From: an uncultured Erysipelotrichaceae bacterium
Lineage (GTDB): Bacteria; Bacillota_I; Bacilli_A; RF39; UBA660
Assembly: GCA_902795975.1 (NCBI GenBank)
Contig: CADBNE010000006.1
Span: 1 to 23,827 of the forward strand
Length of the DNA: 23,827 nt
Direction of reading: 5' to 3'
Below are positions 1-6,309 of the stretch, piece by piece. A model generated the notes under the pieces. That model saw only the letters and a list, made by a program, of their open reading frames with translations, was not told the DNA's origin and did not search any database. The position numbers and the translations under genes are program-made. Each line of letters begins with the position of its first letter. The stretch's first letter is position 1.

Positions 1-246
1 GCTAGATTATATGAACAAGAATTAGAAAGACAAGAACAAGAAGTAGGTAGTGAAAGAAGAAGTAAAATAGGTACTGGTGATAGATCAGAAAAAATTAGAA
101 CTTATAACTATCCTCAAAATCGTGTTACAGATCATCGTATTGGATATTCTACTATGCAACTTCCAAGAGTAATGGATGGAGATTTAAACGATATTATAGA
201 AGCATTAATTACTGAAGATCAAAATAGAAAATTAAGAGGAGAATAA
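1..246 (+). CDS. prfA: Peptide chain release factor 1, C-terminal end (partial)
   Basis: This is the last 81 codons of release factor 1, which recognises UAA and UAG in the ribosomal A site and triggers peptide release. The 5' part, including the GGQ domain and the PxT anticodon-like motif, lies upstream of the window. The visible part carries the highly conserved RF1 segment GTGDRSEKIRTYNYPQNRVT followed by DHRIGYS, then the usual acidic end with DLNDIIEALI. The stop TAA is at 244-246. The next gene is prmC, the methylase that modifies the GGQ glutamine of release factors, a standard pairing in Bacillota. The stop codon sits in the loop of a small hairpin. Identification is essentially certain; only the missing N-terminus limits it. 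Confidence 0.96.
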   Translation, partial: ARLYEQELERQEQEVGSERRSKIGTGDRSEKIRTYNYPQNRVTDHRIGYSTMQLPRVMDGDLNDIIEALITEDQNRKLRGE

Positions 247-260
247 TCCTCTTTTATTTT
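234..260 (+). terminator. Weak hairpin over the prfA stop codon
   Basis: A 7-bp stem (AAGAGGA at 234-240, TCCTCTT at 247-253) encloses a 6-nt loop containing the prfA stop codon and runs into TTATTTT. The T tract is broken and the prmC ribosome-binding site follows at once, so it is probably a partial terminator or attenuator within the prfA-prmC unit rather than a full stop. Confidence 0.45.
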
Positions 261-269
261 AGGAGAAAT

Positions 270-1010
270 ATGAATATAGATATAAATGAATATAATAAAG
301 AGTATTTAAAGAAATACTTACCTAGTGAAAAATATGAAGAAGGTTTAAAAAGATTAGAATCAGGTGAACCAGTACAATATATAGTAGGTAATGTTAATTT
401 TTATGGATTAGAAATAGATGTAGACAGTAGAGTATTAATACCTAGATTTGATACAGAAGAATTAGTAGAACATGTTACTAAATTAGTTAATACTTATTAT
501 AATGGTAAATGTAATATTATTGATTTAGGTACAGGTTCTGGATGTATATCTTTATCGCTTAAAAATAATTTACCATTATCTAATATCACTGGTGTAGATA
601 TATCATTAGATGCACTTGATGTTGCCAATAAAAATAAAACTAAATTAGATTTAGATGTTAAATTTATACAAAGTGATATGCTAGATAATATTAATGATAA
701 GTATGATGTAATAGTTAGTAATCCACCATATTTATCTAAAGAAAAAAGTTATGTTGAAGATATAGTAGATAGTAATGAACCTAGTATAGCATTATATGCA
801 GATAATGATGGATTATATTTCTATGATAAAATATTAAGTACTTGTAGTAAAAATTTAAATGATAAATATATTATAGCTTTCGAAATGGATGAGTTTCAAG
901 GTGAATCAATTAAGTCTTTAGCACATAAATATTTAGGTAATGATATTAATGTTAATATATTAAAAGCACTTAATGGTAATGATAGATTTGTAATAATAAA
1001 AAATATTTAA
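270..1010 (+). CDS. prmC: Release factor glutamine methyltransferase PrmC
   Basis: SAM-dependent N5-glutamine methyltransferase that modifies the GGQ motif of peptide release factors in the cytoplasm. The family signature GEPVQYIVGNVNFYGLEIDV at residues 33-52 leads into VLIPRFDTEELVE. The SAM-binding loop DLGTGSG is at 85-91, and the catalytic NPPY, which positions the glutamine side chain, is at 151-154. At 246 residues it is shorter than the usual 275-290, and the shortfall is in the N-terminal helical domain that grips the release factor. The ATG at 270 follows AGGAGA at 261-266, a rather short spacing. It lies 23 nt downstream of prfA, its substrate gene, and probably shares its transcript. 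A strong terminator follows the stop. Confidence 0.95.
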   Translation: MNIDINEYNKEYLKKYLPSEKYEEGLKRLESGEPVQYIVGNVNFYGLEIDVDSRVLIPRFDTEELVEHVTKLVNTYYNGKCNIIDLGTGSGCISLSLKNNLPLSNITGVDISLDALDVANKNKTKLDLDVKFIQSDMLDNINDKYDVIVSNPPYLSKEKSYVEDIVDSNEPSIALYADNDGLYFYDKILSTCSKNLNDKYIIAFEMDEFQGESIKSLAHKYLGNDINVNILKALNGNDRFVIIKNI

Positions 1011-1031
1011 AGAAGATAATATCTTCTTTTT
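1009..1031 (+). terminator. Rho-independent terminator after prmC
   Basis: A 9-bp stem (AAAGAAGAT at 1009-1017, ATCTTCTTT at 1021-1029) with a 3-nt loop and a run of five T at 1027-1031. It starts inside the prmC stop codon. Confidence 0.75.
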
Positions 1032-1032
1032 A

Positions 1033-1041
1033 TGTTATAAT
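1033..1041 (+). promoter_or_regulatory. Extended -10 promoter for the transglutaminase-like gene
   Basis: TGTTATAAT is an extended -10 (TGnTATAAT) immediately after the prmC terminator. No good -35 is visible 17 nt upstream. Transcription would start near 1048, only about 9 nt before the GTG start at 1057, so the GGTGAT ribosome-binding site (1049-1054) would lie at the 5' end of the mRNA. Confidence 0.65.
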
Positions 1042-1056
1042 TATTTTGGTGATAAT

Positions 1057-1833
1057 GTGAAAAGATATCAAGTGAATGATGGAGTTCATTTTAATAAATA
1101 TGGATATGGAATTGGTTGCAATCATTTAGCAAATGGTGTAACTATTGGAGGATTTATTTCTAGTTATAGTGATTCTTTAGATAAAATAGATGATAATGTA
1201 TGTATTGAAAATGGTATAGGAGAAATTAGATATGCATTAATAGGTGATATTAGTGAGGCATATAGTATATTAAAAGAAATTATTGAAAAAAGAAAACCTA
1301 TTGATTTTAATGAAATATGTGAATGTGTATTCGAAACTGTTTATACATATTTTGGTGATTTTTCAAATATAAGTGAAAGAGTAAATTATTACCCTCCATT
1401 AGATGAAATAGAAGTAGATAATTTTGAAATGGGAAAAATATCTAATTTAAAAGGTAAAAATGCTGCTACTTGTGTAGAAAGAGCAACATTGTCTCATATT
1501 TTACTTAAAAGCTTAGGAATAAATTCAACACTTAAGTTTGCAGGATTTATTAATAACGATGGAAGAAATGATGCTCATGCATTTAATTTAGTTGAAGATA
1601 ATAATATCTATTATATATTTGATTCAACACAGCCTACATTAATAGATGAAAAAATAAATCCATTAGTAGCAGAGATACCAAGTGAAGTATCTGATGAATT
1701 AGTAAAACCATTTAATGCTGGTTATAGTGTACATGTTAGACACTATAATCCATTAATGGATAAAATGTATGATGTAACATATGATGCAGGTAGAGATAAA
1801 TATTATGATACTTGTGATGTATTAAAAAAATAA
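1057..1833 (+). CDS. Transglutaminase-like (papain-fold) protein
   Basis: A 258-residue protein of the bacterial transglutaminase-like superfamily, probably a cysteine protease or amidase-type enzyme of unknown substrate. The catalytic triad is readable: Cys139 in ATCVERA at the start of a helix, His174 in DAHAFNLV, and Asp189 in YYIFDSTQP, with the order and spacing of the family. There is no signal peptide, membrane segment or accessory domain, so it should be cytoplasmic. The N-terminal 120 residues match no family I know. The start is GTG at 1057, with GGTGAT two bases upstream. The gene is a single transcription unit, with its own extended -10 promoter and a terminator after the stop, so the neighbours do not indicate its role. 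The fold call is fairly firm; the activity is not known. Confidence 0.75.
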   Translation: MKRYQVNDGVHFNKYGYGIGCNHLANGVTIGGFISSYSDSLDKIDDNVCIENGIGEIRYALIGDISEAYSILKEIIEKRKPIDFNEICECVFETVYTYFGDFSNISERVNYYPPLDEIEVDNFEMGKISNLKGKNAATCVERATLSHILLKSLGINSTLKFAGFINNDGRNDAHAFNLVEDNNIYYIFDSTQPTLIDEKINPLVAEIPSEVSDELVKPFNAGYSVHVRHYNPLMDKMYDVTYDAGRDKYYDTCDVLKK

Positions 1834-1853
1834 AAAGACTTATGTCTTTTTTT
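1832..1853 (+). terminator. Rho-independent terminator after the transglutaminase-like gene
   Basis: An 8-bp stem (AAAAAGAC at 1832-1839, GTCTTTTT at 1844-1851), 4-nt loop TTAT, and a seven-T tract at 1847-1853. The stem begins inside the TAA stop codon. Confidence 0.8.
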
Positions 1854-1867
1854 ATTAATTCTATATA

Positions 1868-1876
1868 TGATATAAT
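1868..1876 (+). promoter_or_regulatory. Extended -10 promoter for the rnhB operon
   Basis: TGATATAAT is an extended -10. Its end is 15 nt from the rnhB ATG. The predicted start site near 1883 coincides with the GGTGGT ribosome-binding sequence (1883-1888), giving a leader of roughly 9 nt. There is no convincing -35. Confidence 0.65.
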
Positions 1877-1891
1877 TGAAATGGTGGTTAT

Positions 1892-2524
1892 ATGGAAACA
1901 ATTGATAATTGGCAATATGAAAAAGAATTATTTAATGAAGGATATAATATTGTATGCGGTGTAGATGAAGTTGGTCGTGGACCATTAGTTGGACCTGTAG
2001 TTACTGCTTGTGTAGTATTACCTAAAGACTTTGTACTAGAAGGATTAACTGATTCTAAAAAGCTTACAGAAAAGAAAAGAGATAAATATTATGATTATAT
2101 AATAAATAATTGTGTTGCATATGCTGTAGGGGAATGTAGCCCAGAAGAAATAGATAAATACAATATATTAGAAGCTACTAAAATAGCTATGAAAAGAGCA
2201 ATAGATAAAGTAAATGAACAAGTTAAAATTGATTATGTATTAATAGATGGTAATATGAAATTTAATTTTGATTATAAATATAAATCTATAGTAAAAGGTG
2301 ATTATAAAAGTATATCTATTGCAGCAGCATCAGTAGTTGCTAAAGTAACAAGAGATAGAATGTTATATGAATTAGATGAAAAATATCCACAATATGGTTT
2401 TAAAAATCATAAAGGATATCCTACTAAAGCACATTTAGAAGCAATCAATAAATATGGACTTATAGAAGGATATAGAAAATCATATGGTCCTGTACAAGAT
2501 GTATTAAATAGGGAGGTTAAATAA
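1892..2524 (+). CDS. rnhB: Ribonuclease HII
   Basis: RNase HII cleaves the RNA strand of RNA-DNA hybrids 5' of single ribonucleotides and starts ribonucleotide excision repair. At 210 residues it has the normal family length. The N-terminal signature VCGVDEVGRGPLVGPV supplies metal ligands Asp25 and Glu26. LIDG supplies Asp119, and KGDYKS supplies Asp137, followed by the conserved helix SIAAASVVAKVTRDRM (142-157). HKGYPTKAH and the C-terminal GYRKSYGPV also match. The ATG at 1892 follows GGTGGT. The stop overlaps the next start as TAATG, so this is the first gene of a coupled three-gene operon whose other members are also hydrolases, two of them plausibly acting on nucleic-acid products. Confidence 0.96.
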   Translation: METIDNWQYEKELFNEGYNIVCGVDEVGRGPLVGPVVTACVVLPKDFVLEGLTDSKKLTEKKRDKYYDYIINNCVAYAVGECSPEEIDKYNILEATKIAMKRAIDKVNEQVKIDYVLIDGNMKFNFDYKYKSIVKGDYKSISIAAASVVAKVTRDRMLYELDEKYPQYGFKNHKGYPTKAHLEAINKYGLIEGYRKSYGPVQDVLNREVK

Positions 2525-3450
2525 TGAAAGTATTTTTAATATCACATATAGCAGATGCTGATGGAGTAACTCCTGTAGTTTTAACTGATTTAGCATTCAC
2601 AGATTATGATTATCATTTATTAGAACCAAGTGAAGTAGATGATTATATGATTGAATGTTTTGAAAATAATAAATTTGATGAATATGATAAAGTATTTGTA
2701 GTAGATTTATGTTTTACTGATAAAGTAGCACAAATGATAGATAATATGGATTTGAAAAACAAATTACAAGTTATTGACCATCATCAATCTAGATTAAATT
2801 TAAATAAATATGATTTTGTATATGTAGAAGTAGAACGTGATGGTAAAAAAGTAAGTGGTACAAGTTTATATCATGAATATTTGTTAAATAATTTTCCAAA
2901 TGAAGTATTAAAAAAATATTCAGTTAGTGAATTAGTAGATTTAGTAAGAAGTGGAGATACTTGGGAATGGAAAGCTACTAATAGATTAGAAGCTAGAGAT
3001 ATATCAACATTGCTTGTATATTATGGTAATGATAATTATATAAAAAAATATAGTAAATTTTTAAGAGAAAATGATAGATTTTATTTTGATGATACCGATA
3101 AACTTTTAATTGATATGGATAGAAGAAAGATGAATGATTACATAGAAGATTGTAAGTCTAAAGTTATATTCCGAGAAATCAAAGGATATAGAGTTGGTAT
3201 AATATTTGCTGAATTATATAGAAGTGAACTTGGTAATGATTTAGCAGACTATTATAAAGACCAAGTAGATTTTATTATGATAATTAATATGAATAGATCA
3301 ATTAGTTTTAGAGGTATTAGAGATGATATTAATTTGGGAGAATTTGCATCATGTTTAGAAGGATTTGGACATTTTAAAGCAGCAGGAGCAGATTTACCTG
3401 AAGGCATAAAAGAAAATGCTATAGAATATGTTATAAAGAAGATGAAATAA
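2524..3450 (+). CDS. DHH-family phosphoesterase (NrnB-like)
   Basis: A 308-residue member of the DHH/DHHA1 superfamily, Mn2+-dependent phosphodiesterases including oligoribonucleases (NrnA, NrnB) and cyclic dinucleotide phosphodiesterases. Motif I is ADADGV (Asp11, Asp13), motif II is VVDLCF (Asp61), and motif III is IDHHQS (Asp85-His86-His87). The DHHA1 substrate-binding signature is GFGHFKAAG at 280-288. The layout, with no membrane, GGDEF-like or CBS region, fits the soluble NrnA/NrnB type rather than GdpP. The start is TAATG-overlapped with rnhB, with GGGAGG about 8 nt upstream inside rnhB. The probable role is degrading short RNA or dinucleotides; the exact substrate cannot be told from sequence. 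No catalytic residue seems to be missing. Confidence 0.85.
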   Translation: MKVFLISHIADADGVTPVVLTDLAFTDYDYHLLEPSEVDDYMIECFENNKFDEYDKVFVVDLCFTDKVAQMIDNMDLKNKLQVIDHHQSRLNLNKYDFVYVEVERDGKKVSGTSLYHEYLLNNFPNEVLKKYSVSELVDLVRSGDTWEWKATNRLEARDISTLLVYYGNDNYIKKYSKFLRENDRFYFDDTDKLLIDMDRRKMNDYIEDCKSKVIFREIKGYRVGIIFAELYRSELGNDLADYYKDQVDFIMIINMNRSISFRGIRDDINLGEFASCLEGFGHFKAAGADLPEGIKENAIEYVIKKMK

Positions 3451-3965
3451 TGAATATAGAAATCGTAAAAGTAGGATTATTACAAACCAATTGTTATATA
3501 TTAAGCAAAAATAATAATGTATTAATAATTGATCCTGGTGATGAATATAATAAAGTAATGGATAAAGTAAATGGAAGAAATATAGTAGGAGTATTAATTA
3601 CTCATAGCCATTTTGATCATATAGGATGTATAGATTTATTTAATAAAAATTTAGTATATGATTATAAAAATTTAAATATAGGAATAAATACTATAGGTGA
3701 TTTTACTTTTGAAGTAATACATAATCCAGGACATAAAGAAGATTCAATTAGTTTTTATTTTGATAAAGAAAAAGCATTATTTTGTGGCGATTTTATATTT
3801 TTTGAATCAATAGGTAGAACTGATCTTGAAGGAGGTTCTATGGAAGATATGTTAAAAAGTATTAAAGATACAAAAAGATATAGTGATGATGTAATTATTT
3901 ATCCAGGACATGGACAAAGTACTACATTTCTTCATGAAAGAAAATATAATGTATATTTTGAATAA
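3450..3965 (+). CDS. Metallo-beta-lactamase-fold hydrolase (glyoxalase II-like)
   Basis: A 171-residue binuclear-zinc hydrolase of the small glyoxalase II-like (YqgX) group. The metal motif THSHFDHIG gives His52, His54, Asp56 and His57. NPGHKEDS gives His95, FCGDFIF gives Asp114, and YPGHGQ gives His154. The GRTDLEGGS segment (122-130) is typical of this group and of hydroxyacylglutathione hydrolases without the C-terminal helical domain. It would hydrolyse a thioester or similar bond in the cytoplasm, possibly S-lactoyl-thiol in aldehyde detoxification, but the substrate is inference. The start overlaps the DHH-gene stop as TAATG, so it is the last gene of the rnhB operon. A new promoter begins 4 nt after its stop. 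Confidence 0.85.
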   Translation: MNIEIVKVGLLQTNCYILSKNNNVLIIDPGDEYNKVMDKVNGRNIVGVLITHSHFDHIGCIDLFNKNLVYDYKNLNIGINTIGDFTFEVIHNPGHKEDSISFYFDKEKALFCGDFIFFESIGRTDLEGGSMEDMLKSIKDTKRYSDDVIIYPGHGQSTTFLHERKYNVYFE

Positions 3966-3968
3966 TAA

Positions 3969-3998
3969 TTGACTATTATATTTTTTTAAGCGTATTAT
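3969..3998 (+). promoter_or_regulatory. Promoter for the 4018 gene
   Basis: TTGACT at 3969-3974, an 18-nt spacer and TATTAT at 3993-3998. It begins 4 nt past the preceding stop codon. The seven-T stretch inside the spacer may double as a weak termination tract for the upstream operon. Confidence 0.6.
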
Positions 3999-4017
3999 TA
4001 TAAGTGGGGGACATATT

Positions 4018-4986
4018 ATGGATAAAACTTTAGCACAACAAGTATTTGATTATTCTGTAGATAAAAAATATGCAGACGAAACATTTATTAGAAATGTATT
4101 AGATGTTTTATTGGCAGATGAATTAAGCGTTATAAAACCAATTATTTCAGATAAAGCTGTTTCAAATGGTATTATAAAAAATAAGTATGCAACTAAATAT
4201 TTTTATAGTGATGAAATATATGTTTATTTAAATAATATAGAAGAGATATTATTTGATGAATCACATTTTTGGAAACAAATAGCTAATTCTTTAGATTTAA
4301 AAAGAAATGATAAAGAAATTATTTTATATTTTCAATATAATTTAAGTGTTATAAGAATGTTGGTTTTTCAAATTGAACATATCAAAAAATACTTAAATTA
4401 TGGTAAATCAGAAAATATTGAAGATATTTTATTTGAATTAGGTTCTAAAATGAATGTGCGATATGCATATTTAAAAAATAAATTTTCAGGAAAAAAATGT
4501 ATTATAAATGAAAAATTATTTTCTAGTGATTTTATTAATAATATTGATAAAGAATATAGTAGATATAAATTAATTATAGAAGAACATAAGCAATTATCTA
4601 AAATACAATGCTTATCAGGTAAAAATCCAAGTAATCGTATAGCACATATAAAATCAGTTAATTTTGTTAATGATATTTTAGATGAAATGAATGTAGAAGA
4701 AAATATAAAACAAATATTGATATATATAAATGAATATTATAGATTGCATTTTACATTTACTAATTATTACTCAAGTGAAAAAATACTACTTAATCCATTA
4801 AAAAGATTTACTTATTCATTAGATTTATTTGGTGAATATTATATAGAGAATAAAACACGAGATGAATTAGAAAATATAATAGAAAGTAATAATAATTTAC
4901 CAATAAGTGAAAGAATATATTATGGATTGGAATTAACAAGAGACGAATATAGTAAAATTTGTAAAGGTAAAATAAAAATTATTTAA
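4018..4986 (+). CDS. Hypothetical protein, mostly helical, 322 aa
   Basis: I do not recognise a family. The protein is rich in Lys, Asn, Ile and Tyr, appears mostly alpha-helical, and has no signal peptide, membrane segment, nucleotide-binding loop, zinc motif or HExxH. The region around residues 195-215 (LSGKNPSNRIAHIKSVNF) and the C-terminal stretch ISERIYYGLELTRDEY (about 297-312) look like the most ordered, motif-like parts. The ATG at 4018 follows a run of five G and an A (4006-4011). It has its own promoter and no clear terminator of its own. The promoter of the pheS T-box leader starts 2 nt after its stop, so the gene sits as a single cistron between two housekeeping units. Function unknown. 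Confidence 0.7.
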   Translation: MDKTLAQQVFDYSVDKKYADETFIRNVLDVLLADELSVIKPIISDKAVSNGIIKNKYATKYFYSDEIYVYLNNIEEILFDESHFWKQIANSLDLKRNDKEIILYFQYNLSVIRMLVFQIEHIKKYLNYGKSENIEDILFELGSKMNVRYAYLKNKFSGKKCIINEKLFSSDFINNIDKEYSRYKLIIEEHKQLSKIQCLSGKNPSNRIAHIKSVNFVNDILDEMNVEENIKQILIYINEYYRLHFTFTNYYSSEKILLNPLKRFTYSLDLFGEYYIENKTRDELENIIESNNNLPISERIYYGLELTRDEYSKICKGKIKII

Positions 4987-4988
4987 TA

Positions 4989-5017
4989 TTGAAAATATAT
5001 TAAATCTATGTTAGAAT
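4989..5017 (+). promoter_or_regulatory. Promoter of the pheST T-box leader
   Basis: TTGAAA at 4989-4994, a 17-nt spacer and TAGAAT at 5012-5017, with TG at 5009-5010 making an extended -10. It lies just after the stop of the 4018 gene. Transcription should start near 5024, upstream of the T-box structure. Confidence 0.75.
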
Positions 5018-5023
5018 ATTGTT

Positions 5024-5245
5024 GTTTTGAAGAAAAGCGATGATGAAAGAGTAGTAATTAAGTAATTAATTAGTAGAGAGTTAATGGCAGGTGAAAATTA
5101 ACAATTAATCTTAATGAATTCACTTTCTAGTGTTATAAAAGAAAATTTATGACGGTAACGCGTTATAGTTATTGAGATAATATTAGTATTATGAAATAGG
5201 GTGGTACCACGTACTTTTACGTCCCTATAACATAATACTTTTTTT
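5024..5245 (+). promoter_or_regulatory. T-box riboswitch, Phe-specific, controlling pheST
   Basis: The leader carries the T-box antiterminator core GGGTGGTACCACG at 5199-5211, which base-pairs with the free CCA end of uncharged tRNA. The stem I specifier codon reads TTC (Phe) at 5119-5121, in AATGAATTCACTTT and opposite a GGTGAAA segment (5091-5097), as in canonical T-boxes. The competing terminator pairs AGTATTATG (5185-5193) with CATAATACT (5231-5239) and ATAGGG (5196-5201) with CCCTAT (5223-5228), ending in seven T (5239-5245). Low charged tRNA-Phe should therefore favour read-through into pheS and pheT, whose product charges tRNA-Phe. The specifier matches the downstream genes. The 5' limit is the predicted transcription start. 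Confidence 0.93.
5185..5245 (+). terminator. T-box terminator hairpin
   Basis: A long two-part stem (9 bp, then 6 bp across a small internal loop) encloses the antiterminator core and is followed by TTTTTTT at 5239-5245. It is mutually exclusive with the antiterminator, in which the T-box bulge is exposed. Confidence 0.85.
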
Positions 5246-5261
5246 GTTAGGAGGAACAAGT

Positions 5262-6308
5262 ATGAATGAAAAATTAGAAGTCTTAAAAAAAGAAATAGAT
5301 GAAAAATTAAGTGAAGTAAAAGATATAAATATGCTTACTGAAATAAAAAATACTTATTTAAGTAAAAAAGGACCAGTGGCTGAATTATCTAATCAATTAA
5401 GAGATTTAACTGTGGAAGAAAAGAAAACTTTTGGTAAAGCTTTAAATGATTTTAAAAATATGGTATCAGAAAAAATTGATGGTTTAAAAAATCAATTTGA
5501 AGAAGCTGAATTAAATAAAAAGTTACAAAATGAAAAAATAGATATCTCTATGCCAGCATTAAATATACCAATGGGTAGTCCTTCTATTATAGAAAAAATA
5601 ATAGAAGAAACAGAAGAATACTTTATAAGTATGGGCTATGATGTATTAGAAGGACCTGAAATAGAATTAGATAAATATAATTTTGAAATGTTAAATTTAC
5701 CTAAAGAACATCCAGCAAGAGATGCTCAAGATACTTATTATCTTGAAGGAGATAGTTTATTACTTAGAAGTCAAACATCTCCAGTACAAGTTAGAACTAT
5801 GTTAAAGGGTGAAGGTAAAGAACCAATTAGAATGATTTGTCCAGGTAAAGCATATAGAAGAGAAGATATTAATCCTACTCATGAACAAGAATTAACGCAA
5901 ATAGAAGGATTAGTAATTGATAAAAATATTTCATTAAGTGATTTAAAAGGTACTGTTGAATCATTTGTTAAGCATATGTTTGGTAAAGATGTAGAAGTAA
6001 GATTTAGACCAAGTTATTATCCTTTTACAGAACCATCAGTTGAAATAGATATGAGTTGTATATATTGTGATGGTTCAGGATGTAATATGTGTAAACCAAA
6101 AGGATGGATAACTATATGTGGAGCTGGTATGGTACATCCAAATGTATTAAGAGATTCAGGATATGATCCAAATGAATGGCAAGGATTTGCATTTGGTTTT
6201 GGTGCTGAAAGACTTACAATGTTAAAATATAATATGACAGATATGAGAATATTACATGAAAATGATTTAAGAGAAACTAAGAATTTCGATAGAAGGGAGG
6301 CTGAATAA
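5262..6308 (+). CDS. pheS: Phenylalanyl-tRNA synthetase alpha subunit
   Basis: Catalytic alpha subunit of the alpha2beta2 class II enzyme that charges tRNA-Phe. The N-terminal 90 residues are the tRNA-binding coiled coil. NLPKEHPARDAQDTYY (145-160), the motif 2 region PGKAYRREDINPTHEQE (194-210), FRPSYYPFTEPSVEID (248-263) and motif 3 GFGAER (312-317) are all present. Cys266, 269, 274 and 277 form a CxxC pair arrangement seen in many bacterial PheS. One oddity is that the usual HPLT near residue 107 is replaced by SPSI (S106-I109). The start is ATG 5262 because AGGAGG (5249-5254) lies 7 nt upstream; an in-frame TTG at 5244 precedes that SD and is not credible. At 348 residues it is close to the usual length. 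Expression is set by the T-box just upstream. Confidence 0.97.
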   Translation: MNEKLEVLKKEIDEKLSEVKDINMLTEIKNTYLSKKGPVAELSNQLRDLTVEEKKTFGKALNDFKNMVSEKIDGLKNQFEEAELNKKLQNEKIDISMPALNIPMGSPSIIEKIIEETEEYFISMGYDVLEGPEIELDKYNFEMLNLPKEHPARDAQDTYYLEGDSLLLRSQTSPVQVRTMLKGEGKEPIRMICPGKAYRREDINPTHEQELTQIEGLVIDKNISLSDLKGTVESFVKHMFGKDVEVRFRPSYYPFTEPSVEIDMSCIYCDGSGCNMCKPKGWITICGAGMVHPNVLRDSGYDPNEWQGFAFGFGAERLTMLKYNMTDMRILHENDLRETKNFDRREAE

Positions 6309-6309
6309 T

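Noticed and set aside
5244..5261. TTG at 5244 as the pheS start
   Set aside because: It lies in the terminator T tract and upstream of the AGGAGG that clearly serves the ATG at 5262.
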